From Ascaris suum (taxonomy: Eukaryota > Nematoda > Chromadorea > Rhabditida > Ascarididae): a stretch of DNA of 64,000 bases. The notes beneath the pieces are model-generated. The model saw only the letters and a list, made by a program, of their open reading frames with translations, ran no database searches and was not told the origin of the DNA. The position numbers were made by a program, and so were the translations under genes. Positions 12,291-25,282 of the stretch are shown here, piece by piece. The DNA is taken from the NCBI GenBank assembly GCA_013433145.1, contig CM024169.1:9928817-9992816 (forward strand), in the 5' to 3' direction. How positions within the stretch are numbered: position 1 is the stretch's first letter; each line of letters opens with the position of its first letter.

Positions 12291-15200
12291 ATGACGTTCC
12301 CTCTTTTCTTCACATATTTGGTGCTCGTTGTCCATCTGGTCACTTATTCTGCTCAACAAGGTGCGATTTCTCAGCATTGTTTCGATTAATTCACTGACTT
12401 GTAACTGATTGCTTCAATGAATGTTTGATTATTAAAGTATCAGTGGAAGAAATAAGAAAAGTTGTCGACAGGGAGGTGTGACGGTTTGCTTACGAGCGAT
12501 TGTTAATATTTTCGTGAAGTCACTTTTTTTGGGTGAATTATTGAATTTTCTGGAGAGAACTCAACTCTTCTCTTATTGCGACATTTATCCCGTACTTGAC
12601 TATATCATTGTTCATATTCAAATTCGACATTCAAGTTTCCCGATAGTCCTGGAAGCTTGCGAAACACTGAAGCCTTGAGAGAATAGCACCTTATATTGCA
12701 CGAGAGATATCAATATATCTATTTCTCCTCAATTTGTGTTTGAATTTATGCAAATTCAGCGGTTATTATGAGTTTTATAGCTTATTGTAACGCGTTGTAT
12801 TTGCTCGTCAAATTGAGTGGACTTTTATTTAATGGAGTCCTCCTGAAAATCAAAGAAAATTCGAAGGATATCTCTTAAGCGATGTTTTTATCGACGTAAG
12901 AAAATTTACATATACGCAGCAAAATTTTCCCATTTGAGTTTCCAAACAAGCAATTTGCAATGTGCAGTGGTTTTTTCGAATTCTAAGGTTCCTTCAACGA
13001 TCTGAAAGCTTACTTGTCAACGATTCAAAACTTTATCGGCGGCCCGAAATTCCGTCATCCAAAGTCATTCATAGTGATATATTTGAAGCTGATGTTTATG
13101 AAAAGGAATTAGACTGTTTACAACTGATTCAAACGCTTCTCCCCCCGATGCTTTCATTGATCAGCGCTTTCACTTTTTCTCTTCTCTGTGCCAACTAAAT
13201 GCGTAACTGTACATGAGCTAGATCATCTTGGTCTCATTCAAAAGTACCGTTCTATGATCATCGGGAGCAGTCAAAACTTCAGTGATAAAGAGGTGATAAA
13301 TAATGGAGTGTGAGCATTCTATGATAAACTCCGAGCATTTATCACTAGTAGATTAACTGCAGCGAAAAGAGCTCTTTTTAGCTGAGCGAAATTTCCTCAT
13401 TCAAACGTTTCATTATTATTGATCGATTTGTTATTTTACCAAGATTCTCATATTAACACAGAAATATTGCAATTTTAGGTCATCCATTCGCATCCAGCTA
13501 TATCATACACTAGCAAATATTACCTTCAACAAACAATCACTTCAGCTGGCTATACACATCTCCTGCGATGAAATGCCTCAGCAAATCTTGTGCTATAGAG
13601 CGAGAATCGAGTCTTGAAGTACTGATTTGAACACTAACGAGAAATATATTGTGGCTGTGACGAATAACTCTTTTTGGAGCTGTAATAAAATTTGTTCCGT
13701 AAGAGAGAGAGGGGAAGCTCAAAAAAATCGGTTTATTTGCGACGTTCATTTCCGAAATTTTCTACTTTTTCTAGGCAGATCGCTAGATGAACGTGTAGCA
13801 AACGCAGAAACGCCATTGAACGATTTCGAGTTGAAATTACTTCATGATTTTGTTCGACGTAAAGGAAAGGGGTCAGTGTCGAGGGTTCCCTTCGAGGAGA
13901 TTTTCTTGGAACATGAAGAAAACACTGAAGCGAATTTCCTTTCTAACCGCGCTTTCAATATTGGAAGACAGGTAATTTTCCCATTAATTCGCTCTCAATT
14001 TCTTTGTTCTAAAAGAATATTTATAAAATATTCGAATTATCTTCGTCAATATCAAATCATTCAACAATCATTCGTTTTTGATAATAAGACGACGCTGATA
14101 AGAAGGAAATGTGCTGTTCTTTCAACTAGCCCATTATTTGACTTTTTTCTCTATCTTGCAACAACTTAATTTCACTTTCATTTTCTCTCCTCGAGTTGAT
14201 ATTGATCTGTGACTTTTGTTTTGCGGTGACTTGAAAATTCACTTAACTTTTTGTCGTTATCATTTTCGACCTTCGGTCAATATAAATTATTTTTTGCCTT
14301 CAGGTTGTTCGTCTTTTTCATCCGTTCTCGAGCTCATTCAACTTCAATTGTGTCTAAAATTTTGAAATGCAGTATTTTAAAATTCAGTGTGAGAATCAAA
14401 GTCGGAAGAATTTTTCATTAATGAATATTTCATTTCGAGTTATCATGTGGGGGGAAAAATAATTATCGCTGTCGGCCTTTTTTACAATACGTGATAAATA
14501 ATCGCAAAGAAGTTTTTTCATCTCTTTTTTGCCACTTTTGCGAGGGGAATTTTATAAAGTTTAACGAAGCGTCGTAGTTTCTTCGTAACACATCTGCAGC
14601 TTCTTACGCTTTTCTCGTTTCTTCCATTCGATCATTAAGGTAATTTGTTGTATTCGTTTAGTAGAGTAATAATGATATCAAACCAAAAGGTTTTTAAACT
14701 AGTTTTTATTAACCAATTAAGGCGATCGTCGGAAATGAGGCGATTATCGACTATTCGACCACAACTCAGAGAATTTCTTCCGAAGGTGAAAAATCGCATC
14801 AAACGAATGTCAGTAACGAAAGAAATATTCAGCCGGATTTCGAACGATTAGCTAAATTGTTGAAGGTGTGATCTTTGAAGACATTCGCTATGAATGCTAA
14901 TTTAATATAACATCATATCAGCTCATATGGGACGAAGTGGAAAGTGCACCTGAAAGCTGCAATGTGTCTTCAACAGAATGAAAACGGTTCCAGTTGCACA
15001 GTAAGGCGCGCAATACATAAAGCTGGAGGAGGGCTGATGGAGAGAAGGGGGTGGAAGAGGTGAGAATGAGAAGATCTGAATTCATAACTCAGCGATGACA
15101 GTCTTCAATGGCGGCTTTCCTTTCGGCATTTTCGAGATTCTAGTGCCACTCTTCCTTGCCTTTTTCCACACCGAAAAGCTCTCGTTCCTGTTTTCCATAG

Positions 15201-18200
15201 CCAGACACTATACAAGAGTCATGCAAAACCTGAGATCCCTGAACAGTTTTCTCCGTTGAGGACCTCTTTTACTTTTTTCCCCGAGTTTCTTACTTTAGGC
15301 GTATTCTCACGTTCCGTTTCATATTCAATGAAATTTCTATCATCAGTTAGCAAAAACCATCCGCTGAACAGTTCTATGCTAAACGTAACATTAATTCAAT
15401 TTCTCATGTTATTTAATCACCACGCGATCATAATTTCAGCTGAATTATTAACCCATAGGATCACTTATGGTTTATAGTTTCCTTACCCGGCAGTGAGTAT
15501 TTTCGATCCATTTTCCCACTTACATTTGCATAATATCTTGATGGTAATTGCAAATAGGTTCGAACAGTTTCTTTTTTTTCTCTCATAGACACTGAGCAAA
15601 GCGTCCATTGCAATACTATAAGTTCTATTGGATGATATAATAATATAAACGTTTTATCAAAATTAATCAAACAAACATGATAACAATTAAAAAATACCAA
15701 TACACTCACGTAATGCTCAAGTCAATAAAGCGATTTCAAGTGTTGAGCAAAAATAAACGACATAGAGAAGAGATAGAATCCTCTTTATATGCTTCTCAGT
15801 CTTCTTGTTTCTTCGTAAAACATGACAGCTGTAAATTAATCAGACTCGATGAATGCGCAAGCATGTCATCGCATTTTTCTCTTCGTTACGATCAGTTCAA
15901 ATTAACCGCAAACAAAGCATGTATCTGAGAAGACGGTGGAAATAGGGGGAAGAACATCTGACCTCAGACATCCCTCACCTCCATCCCCCCTCTCCCTTAC
16001 CATCTTACCAGAAACTTCAACCATTGTCAACTATTTTGATCGCATTTCGCGCTGTCGATGTGTCTCAAAATAATCGATATTTTGAGAAGTTAGCTGATCG
16101 ACGAAAGAACAAGGTGCCACAAACAATAAGTACGGATCAGATCGTAGAGCGTTCGAATACTTCAGTCTCCTTGGTGCCAAATACATCAGTGGCAAACTCC
16201 ACATTCTTCGTGATCGATTCTAGTCCCCAACAACCATCTTCGACGAGGGTATCGACGGGGACCTTACGTACGACAAGACTGGAAAACACTCAGTAAGTTA
16301 GTTACTTGTGGAACTGGGCTATCAGTTCAAAGCGTTATTGCAATTTAAATTTATCACTGATTCGATTGACGTAGGCTGTTATCAAAACGACGTCTGTCAT
16401 GTAATACTTCAACCTCGAATTTTTGTCACTTCATATGCGCATGTCGGCGGCGCAATATGCGTTATACATGCATCCCTTCCAAAAATACGTCTAACAGTAA
16501 TGCACAATCTGTTAGGCAAAATGTGATTTTACCGCTATTTTGACGTGGACGAAAAATTTGTTTTTGGCCACGTCCGGTCGAGTTGTGACCTCATTATTAC
16601 TATGCTTCATGTTTCCGCTGCTTCGATGTTTTTTGTTCGACGGGAAAAATGATCATATGAGGACTTGGATGAACTTCGATTATGGCCAAAAGAAAATGTA
16701 GACCCAACACCTTTTTGCAAATTATAGTAATCTTTAAAATTTTACCACTATATAAATTTTTCGAATGAAAGGTTAGTGAGCGAATTTCTACGTGGAAATA
16801 AAACTTGATAATCACATCTTGAAGGCGCTGTTAAAGTATGTAAAGTGATTTGACAAATGGCGGTCAGCCCGTGATATAGAATATAAACAGAGCGAATTTC
16901 ACCGTAAGTTTCAACTCGCCAACCACAAGTTTTGCGAGTTGAAATTACTAAGCAGATGAAAAAACACATATACATATTAATGTCCCTAATCAGGTTCATA
17001 ATCTTTCACTTACAAAATGCTATCCTCCCAATGCACCAAAGTTTGCAAGGTCGCATTACAGGATTGGGGAAATGGATGGTGGCACGAGGTGCGCCTTTGT
17101 AATTCCTCTCGTTAGACAAACCACTTTCATGAATTGCCAATAGATAATAAACGATGCGTAACGATACTATTCTTTTTTTTTTCGCTGTTTTGCGATTCAA
17201 CCGGCGGCTGTGAAGATGCTGATTTGTATGCAAACTTTAGGTGGCACTATCGTGGCTATAATTTCTCTCCAGATGAATGGTTTGATTGTTGCTCACTACA
17301 TGTAGGGTATCACTCTAGGGCATAGATTAATTTCTCAACATTAGTTCCATTGACTGTTTAGTTTCCATGGTTCTTTAGTTGAAGTTTCACGATGCATTTT
17401 TGCGAAGCAAATTGGCAAAAATGTGTAAACATTTGCGTTGAAAGACCACACTCGGAATTGTTCTCGAGAATTGACGGGATTTTTCAATTACTTCCTTCGC
17501 AGCGTTTTCAGCAACCAGTGAAACCAATTAGGGAAAAATAAAATCAAGTACAACGATAACCTGCTAGAAACAGCGAATTTTGTGTAGTTTAGAGACCATA
17601 TTTATTGACAGTGAGGACCATTCTGCGTAATATAACCGTGATTACGGCCGTCGTATTTGCGCAGTGAATAAATAGCACTTATGGAATTGTCACCTCGAAG
17701 GGTATTTATGGAAAGAAGAGTGTGGAAAATTTTTGAAAAATAATGAATGAAAGATGGAGAGTTTTATAGAAAATATAAGTTCCTTGGAAAGAAAACTATT
17801 ACTTGTGGTGGAGAATGAATTTATTCTTGTAACGAGTAGAATTCGTTATAAGAATTTATTAAATCCAATATATGCGACACTTGATGAAATGAACTGCTCG
17901 GTCAATTCTACGACATCGAACTGAAGAATGCGTCCATTCAAGGTTCATTGTGCAAGATTCTCTAGCACTCGCTAAAATCTCGTTGTATTATCGTTATTGG
18001 TGGCGAATTAGATCGACCTCAAAATGAAATATTTTCTTCTGAATGCATTCTTCAGAGTAACTTTCACAGATAGGCTCATCACGTTTTCGCTTCAATGAGT
18101 ACTCAATGTTTCAGTTTTAGATGAGTGTGATGAAGCAGCAAACTACGAAACGATAAACTATGTGAAGAACAGTCGATAGCGTATCAATGCATTGCAATGT

Positions 18201-21200
18201 AATTCTCATTTATGCGAAACATTAAAGTCTGCTTATGTTTTATAGGAGGAAATTGCAGAATAAATAAGAACAATAAAAGGATGGAAGAATAACTTCAAAA
18301 GATTGCCTTTAAGTGATAAAATTGTAATAAAAGTTAGTTGTAATCAATGCAGTAGCATTTCGAATGTTTGAAATTGAGTTTAACCTTCTAACTAAAATTG
18401 AAAAAATTCCCTTTAAAAAAAGGGGAAAAGGCGGAGAAAACAATATGAGATGTTGAGCCGATAAAATCGCTCTATTCAAATATGTGCACGTGTTGAATAG
18501 TCTCTACTAACAGAAAACGACTATTAACAGAAAAGTGACCTTTAAAGTGTTATCGCGATTAAATGCACAAGGGAATCGGAAGTTAGGAGGGATTACTTAG
18601 AAATGGAATAATGAAATAGGAAATTCTTTTGTTTTTTGTAGTAATTCGAATGTGGGTGCTGCTCGGAATCGTAATATAACGAAATGGACACAAAGCGTGG
18701 AGAAAAACGCCCCATCAGATAATGACATTGGATGGCTTTCTTCAAACAACAGAGGTACCAACTGATGTTCATTCAGCTTTCCGATAAAGTTCAGAGATCA
18801 GTGTTGACATTATTTTGTGTAATGCGTTTCTGCTGACTTAATTACACTTTTTGCTTTGGAATATCATCTTTTTGATTTTTGGACAGATGGCCGAAATTTG
18901 TTGCGACTTCCAAACTGAAAATGAAAACTCGTTTAGTGGAAGAGCTTTCAGCAGCGTTTTGAAAGCTTTAATTGTTTCGAAAATTTTAACGATTGTTTTA
19001 CTGTGATATTCATTGTTGCTCGAAGGGAATGTTTCAGTAGTTCACGGTGAGTATATTAGAGGAAAGAAGGATTTGTTTGAGATGCGGAATGGGAAATGAA
19101 AATGAGAGAATTGACCCGACAGTTGAGCATCTTTCTATCATCGATGAAACGACAGAAAGAGATCGATGAATCGCTGGCGAAAAGTGCTTCTGAAGCGAAC
19201 GATGCCAACAATGCGTTCATATCAATACCACTTGCCACCATTCGCATCATCAGAGAGGTTGATAGATTCTTTATTTACGAATATCTCTTTCATCTAATCA
19301 CTTAAAATAATCATTATATTCTAGTTGATTTATAATTATTGAGGTCGTGCAATTTAATGTCCATAATTTTTGCCCTCAAAACAGCTTTGCGTTCCCAAAA
19401 AATGGGCCTGATAATTGTGGAATTTGATACTTATAGTTTTTGAGTCAAGAAAACTCTACTGGGCAAAATTACAATCTCATCAGTCCTTATCAGCTCGATT
19501 AATAAATCAAAAGTGTTTTCTCTTGACTAGACTTTAAATTACCTTCATTGATGGTTGCTCGTTTATCGACACCGACGTCCAGGTTTGCTCGGATGCAAAA
19601 ATGCATAGAGTGTCAGTGTTTTCGGTATATTGCATCATTAGTTTGTTGATGAGACTGATGCACATTTTATACAGTTTTGATACAGTGCTCACCTGACTGT
19701 TTCGAATTGAAGTAGGCTGTCGAAAAGTTTACAGCCGTTATTTGCGAGATGGCTTGAAGGCTTTGGAAAGGTTTACGAAGTCATAAAAGAAGATGTGAAT
19801 CCCACTCAGGCTCTCATGTCCAATATTTTGGGATAATTTTGCGGTCCGTTCATTATACCCAAATTTGCAGCCCAATAATTGGCACGCTGCTAGTCATCAC
19901 TTTTCAATGAGTAAATGTGAATTTTCGGCAATAAATTTGCTACAAACGGATGTGTTCGAGCGAATCTCACATTGTGAACTTTGATCTAACTGAAAAGAGC
20001 GCCAACCGAACAAAAATTTTACGAGTTCGGCCGATTTTTTTGGAAATTCCTGAACAGATCAATCTTTTTCCGACGTTTATTTGCCATCTAAATACTGCCG
20101 ATTTCCTAGAAATCTTAAGATCTCCGGCTCATCTGCCCTCTAATTGATCGTGTTGAAATGAGGGTCGGTGGGCGGGGGCAAGAGAATATCCTCAACGTGA
20201 CACACACCATCATTCAACATTACAGGGATCTGTGGCACAACTCGGTGATAACGAGTACCACCTTATAGCGTCGATAGTACTCATTTCTGACAATGGCACT
20301 AACATCGTTGTCGATACAGGACTTGGCACTAACAGCACTGGACGCGCCGATATGCTACAAAGTTATCGTTGCAGCACTATTGACGAAATAAATCTGTTTG
20401 AGACGACATCCATCAAATTCCGATTTAGAAACTCTGAAACGTTAGGAAATGAAGTTTACCTTCGAAATATTTATCGATTATTGGAAGAGTGCTTTTTCGT
20501 TAATTTTTTTCGGTTATTTCTGTTCATTGCTGTTTTTTAAACCTTTTTGCATCAACTTTTCGGATTTTCGTTCGCTTTCTCGGCTTTATAAGCTCAATTC
20601 TACACAATGAATGAAATTAACTTTCTGAGATTAAGCATCTGAAATATTCGATTGATGAACTTATTGTCGTTCAGAAATTACTCCCTTTCCGAATGCTGAG
20701 AGAGGTCTTTGATCAATTACGAAATCATTCATATTCATAACATATAAGCTTTGAGTACTCTATCGTGCTATACGATTGACGATTCAACATTTCAGCGCTG
20801 TCCAATTTGAATATAAGGCCGATAGATGTGCATTACGTTGTGACAACACATGGCCATCCTGATCATTCGGGCAATACCAACGATTTCCCAGACGCATTCC
20901 ACTATGCGGGCAATTATGTCTACCGCCGAACTCGATTCAATTTTTCACATCTTTTCGAGGTATTCGATTCATTCAGACTCTAAAATATGAAGGGAAAAGG
21001 AGGAGGAGATTTTGAATGTAAAATCCATATACCATCGTCAATTGAAAATCGCTTGCTTTATTTCGACTTTTAATTGCATATCTCATGAATCACATTCTGA
21101 CCTAGCATATAATAAAGAGGCGCATATCAGCGTGAATATGGCCCCTAATTGAAAAAGAATAATTCGAGCACAAGAGGTGAATATTAGCAACGATAATGGT

Positions 21201-24073
21201 AGCATCCTTAGGGAATTAGAATGAGGTGAAACGTCCCTCCTGAGTTAGAAATAGACAACATTAAGGAGACTTTATTCCTAAGCATGACGAACTAAAAATA
21301 CAAACTCATCAAAAAGTAAAATAGTGAACGTTTCTAAGAGGGAGAAAGACGTAAGAATAATCAAAGAAATCAGTAAAATAAAATGAATGAATATATGAGG
21401 AAGTACAAAATACGAATGAGAAAGTTTTGAATTTTAAACGAATGAAGAAAATTCTGACATAGAAAGAAACAGATGGGATTGAGAGTGAACGGAAAAGCGA
21501 GAAAAGCCATAGAGTAGAAATAACACAAAATTTTCTATGACTATCAAACTGAGAGTAAATGAATTATGCAAATTTCAGCGTTTCACAAAGTAAAAATTCT
21601 TGCAATCATCACAATTGTATTCATATAATCAGTTATTATCGTTGCTCTATTGCGAAAATTCCTTGGATCTTTGAGAGATTTGCATTTTTTGTTCAAATTA
21701 GAAGGAAAATGCTGCCATTTATACCGCATAGCTGTAAGCCTTTCCTAGTCGTTGATTGTATGAAATGAGTTGATTCAAGTGAAAACCTCACGCGATCTTC
21801 TCAAATGGCCGTCGATCCTTTTCAAGTGACCATCTGTCTTTTTCTTAAATGACCATCCACACTCCTAAGCAAAGACATGCCTCGCAAAAAGCTGATGAGA
21901 TGAAAATTTCTGAACAGTTTTGAACAGAATAGACTCACTCATGCGATTTGAATTTCTCGGATCTTTAAATAGGTGATAAGTTTTTTTTGTTGATTGACAA
22001 AGCGTTGTGCCCGCGAATTTGTAACTTCAAAATGAAGGCGAGAAATCGCCAAGGAAGCTAGCACGATACGCCTTCGCTCGTCTTAGATTAATCAACAAAA
22101 AGTAAAAGATGTAAAATGATGAGTTCATATTTCGACCGGGCCTGTTGCCTGTCATCTGACAGCATACTGTTACCTGCTGATTACGGATTGTCACCTGCTG
22201 ATCACAGAGCCCAAGGTGATTTTATATCTAATCATCCTTCGCTTTACATCGCTGATCCATAAACTGCTCGTCGCATATGCGACAAATATAATTCTTTATT
22301 TTTAGCAAAGAATGAGTTTTTTTAAAGAACAGTGAACAGTCTTTTTATATGAAGTTAAATGGACATAATTTCATTGCTGTAAACGCTAATTAATAATTTG
22401 CTGAAAGGAAGAAACGGCGAAGGAAAAAGAAAGGAAAGAATAGTGAAAGAAATTGTCGTTCATGAAATCTGTCCTGTTAATTTCAACCGGCTGGATTGTA
22501 GGATGATGCAGAGAGTATCACTTCAAACGTACGTCTACTAAAGACACACGGACACTCGTCGGATGATATCTCTGTGATCGTAAATAATGCTGACACGTTG
22601 GGAACAGTTGCTATTTCAGGTGAGATTTAATGTCTATTGAATTAGGTTTTTCATTTGCAGCATTACAAAATATTCTTATGTGCTTTGCCCCCTCCCAAAT
22701 ATAGAAGGCGATTCTAGTGAAAAAAATGGTTACCAAGTGAAGTTTCATTGGTTTCTGCTCATTTAGAATAAAATAAAATCAGTGATTATTAAGAGGTTAC
22801 GATCGTGTATGAGCATTAGATTCGACCATCGCATCCCATAATCGGATCTTAGTTCCATTCTCAACGATTAAAACCTTTCATAGTGGAGTTCCTTCCGACG
22901 AAATCTGTTATATTCAACTTGTTGATAATTATTATAATATATTCAAAGAAGCTGATATGCACTGAGGTGCACCAATTGTTATATCGGACCCAGGCTAATT
23001 GTTGCATCGACTAGAAGTGTGGAGCTCATCTATCAATTGCCACCTTACTAAAGAGAGCATCAGTCATCGAAATCAGTAGCTTTCAGTATGCTGTGTAAGG
23101 GTTTCGGTCCCCGTTTCCTTTGCCCCCTGCCCTTAATTTGCCCCTGAAGGAACCGCAAATCCCTTCTCTTTCGAGACTCGACTAGATACTGTGTAACCTG
23201 ACAACAAGACATTTATCAAGCCTTAAGAAATCAACAATAGTAGCGGCGGATGAGATAACACGACGGCGGGGTAGGGGGAGAGGGGGGGGGGGGGGGGGAG
23301 TCGTGCTCCCACAGACATCTGCGCCAACTAGCACCGGGCACTTCTCACACCCTAGCCATCTCGCGGTTTCACTTCGAACAGCTAAGATCCAAACTCACTC
23401 TCGCTGAGAAGATAAGTCACGTAGACAGCTAAAGCACAGCGATTGCCTGCTAGCAAGCACGTCTCCTTTTGTACGCACCGACTATTGCTTTAAGCCATTG
23501 CTTGCTCAGTCCTATGGTCATTATTTCTGTTTTGCACAGAAGCCGTTGAACTACAATTTGCTGATCACCCGTTACAACTGAACTCGTCCGAGCAGCGTTG
23601 ACTTAAAAAGCCACCCACTTCACATGCTGAAATATTTTCGGTAACTTCGGTTGAAGGGCGGTCTGGAATCGGTGGTCTGCGGTACCGTAAGTCCACCTTT
23701 CAAGTCGACATTGCTCTAATCTGTCTGAAATGTTGTTGAACTTATAGGTCATTGCATTTCCCCACCAATTCACTCTATTGCACCCACTATGCAATTCAAA
23801 CCACATCCAAAAACTTTCACTTACTATCACCAGCTTATTGTGCCATGATTAAATGCCGACAAATATGCGTATCCTTTAGGTGATGTATTCATGCGAAAAG
23901 AAGATCTGACAGACCCGATGATTTGGACATCGCTGTCTGCAAATGAAACTCAGCAGCGTGAATCTCGACGAAGACTGATCTGTATCGCCGACTATATCGT
24001 GCCAGGACATGGCCAAATCTTCGCTGTAACCGAATCGATCAGAAAGCAACATAGTTGTGTAGGCAGTGTATAA
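12291..24073 (+). CDS. swip-10: Metallo-beta-lactamase domain protein, MBLAC1/SWIP-10 family (about 11 exons)
   Basis: Metal-dependent hydrolase fold. In C. elegans swip-10 acts in glia to limit dopamine-neuron excitability; human MBLAC1 is the relative. Exons: 12291-12360, 12939-13115 (donor unsure; 13073 also fits), 13775-13971, 14722-14865, 16012-16292, 18642-18754, 19082-19257, 20226-20361, 20796-20959, 22502-22619, 23880-24073. The catalytic half is firm: GSVAQLGDNEY, VVDTGLGTN, the metal motif THGHPDHSG (about residues 449-457), HGHSSDDISV, SGDVF and VPGHG cover all the expected ligand positions. Exons 3-7 connect in phase and add about 300 polar, Ser/Thr-rich residues. Exon 1 encodes MTFPLFFTYLVLVVHLVTYS, a probable signal peptide. 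Exons 1 and 2 are least certain because exon 2 depends on a TTTGAG acceptor. The full model is 589 residues. Large introns include an unassigned 1.7 kb stretch before exon 6 and the G run at 23282. Confidence 0.85.
23282..23298 (+). repeat. Poly-G run of 17
   Basis: Run of 17 G on the plus strand inside the last intron of swip-10, preceded by other short G blocks (GGGGTAGGGGGAGA). Confidence 0.98.
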
Positions 24074-24185
24074 GAAATTAAATTCTTTATTTGAACCACT
24101 AGCGAATATAACAACAAGGTTTACTTGAAATGTTCTCCAACCGATGTAAACGTTCACAATTGCGAACAGTTAGCACAATGTGACA

Positions 24186-24692
24186 TTAGCCGACTCCAGA
24201 ATCAGACCGTTCTATAAATTCATTTCCATGAATAAGTGAAATTAAACCGGTTAGTCGCCCAAGCTTACGAAATATAGAAAAGCACATTAGATAAAAGGAA
24301 CTCGGTTTAACTATGCAAATGTGTCTGTAGAGCTGCCTGAATGCAGGGTCGGCCACTACGGGCGTGCTCGGCCTATGGACAGCTAGGCGTACATGTTCAA
24401 ATAGCTGTTCAGATGAGATCGCGAACAATCGCATGTGTAACTGATGCATTTCACGCAGCTTACGCTCGTTGAGTTGCCGTGTTCAGTGATAGTATAGCTG
24501 CTGGCTCATGCATTTCTTCAATGGTAAAACAGTTGCATGAATGAGCTCACTCACAACTGAAAATCCGCTCTTCTTCTTACTGCCGATGATGTGAACGGGA
24601 TCGCCTCAGCGATGCACAGTTATCCACCCACCTTCACCAACTCTGAGATGAATATCAGCCGAATCATCGTCTACCAAACATATTTGTAACAT
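24186..24692 (-). pseudogene. Reading frame with two in-frame TGA codons, possibly OB-fold
   Basis: One minus-strand frame runs 168 codons from ATG (24692-24690) to TAA, broken only by TGA at codons 29 (24606-24608) and 70 (24483-24485). The reading is protein-like across both stops: VDDDSADIHLRVGEGGW, then GDPVHIIGSKKKSGFSVVSE, then a charged helix (ERKLREMHQLHMRLF) and a hydrophobic tail. The first two blocks resemble the strands of a nucleic-acid-binding OB fold, but that is only an inference and I cannot name a family. Splicing that avoids both TGAs would need very short introns, so a decaying gene is the simplest reading. It converges on swip-10, 112 bases from that gene's stop. Upstream minus-strand stretches at about 24700-24960 are open in places and may be further exons. 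Confidence 0.4.
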
Positions 24693-25009
24693 TTACATAA
24701 TGCGCCATTTACATCTTCCACTCGTATTGCATCAGAGGGCAATTTGGGTTGGAAGAAACAAAAAGAAACACGACGTTCGAATGTCTCTACGTGAAGTGGA
24801 AGTGGAAAAAGTGGGTTGCAAGAAACAGAAAAGGGCGAATTTCCGAACGGAAGCAGCGGAAACCATATGAAAATAATAAAAACAGAAGCGCGCACATCGC
24901 AGATGATATAGCCTGGCACGCGCATTTCGCAGTTTAACCATGAAGCAAAGCGACTGCAAAACGCGAAAAATGGAGAGACAATCCACGCACTAGAAAACTG
25001 CCACTGTGC

Positions 25010-25282
25010 CTAAATCCACTTGCCTTTAACCAATATCGCTACAGTACAAGCCATCATTTTAGTGATGCACAGTTGTTCATTCACCTTAACCAAGTGAAAC
25101 ACGAACAGTCCACGAGCCATTTCATCGCCTACAAAAATAACTGTGCAAAGTATGTAGCAGCGACGTACAATCACCGTTTTGCACAAGAAGAGAAGGCCGA
25201 TCCGCGTTTGTCCCTTCTGCTCAGTTGACCACCTCGATCCATAACTCATCAAGAAGAAATAAACCTTCCTGAATAATGCCAT
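25010..25282 (-). other. Diverged copy of part of the 24.6 kb frame
   Basis: This minus-strand open frame (90 codons) contains VGDEMARGLFVFHLVKVNEQL, which aligns with VDDDSADIHLRVGEGGWITV of the neighbouring frame. At DNA level the block GGTTAAGGTGAATGAACAAC, followed by TGTGCATCAC, matches its counterpart near 24615 at roughly 70 percent. Both copies follow a TTTGTAG or TTGGTAG acceptor-like site. This looks like an old tandem duplication of an exon or gene piece; it is not certain that either copy is expressed. Confidence 0.3.
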
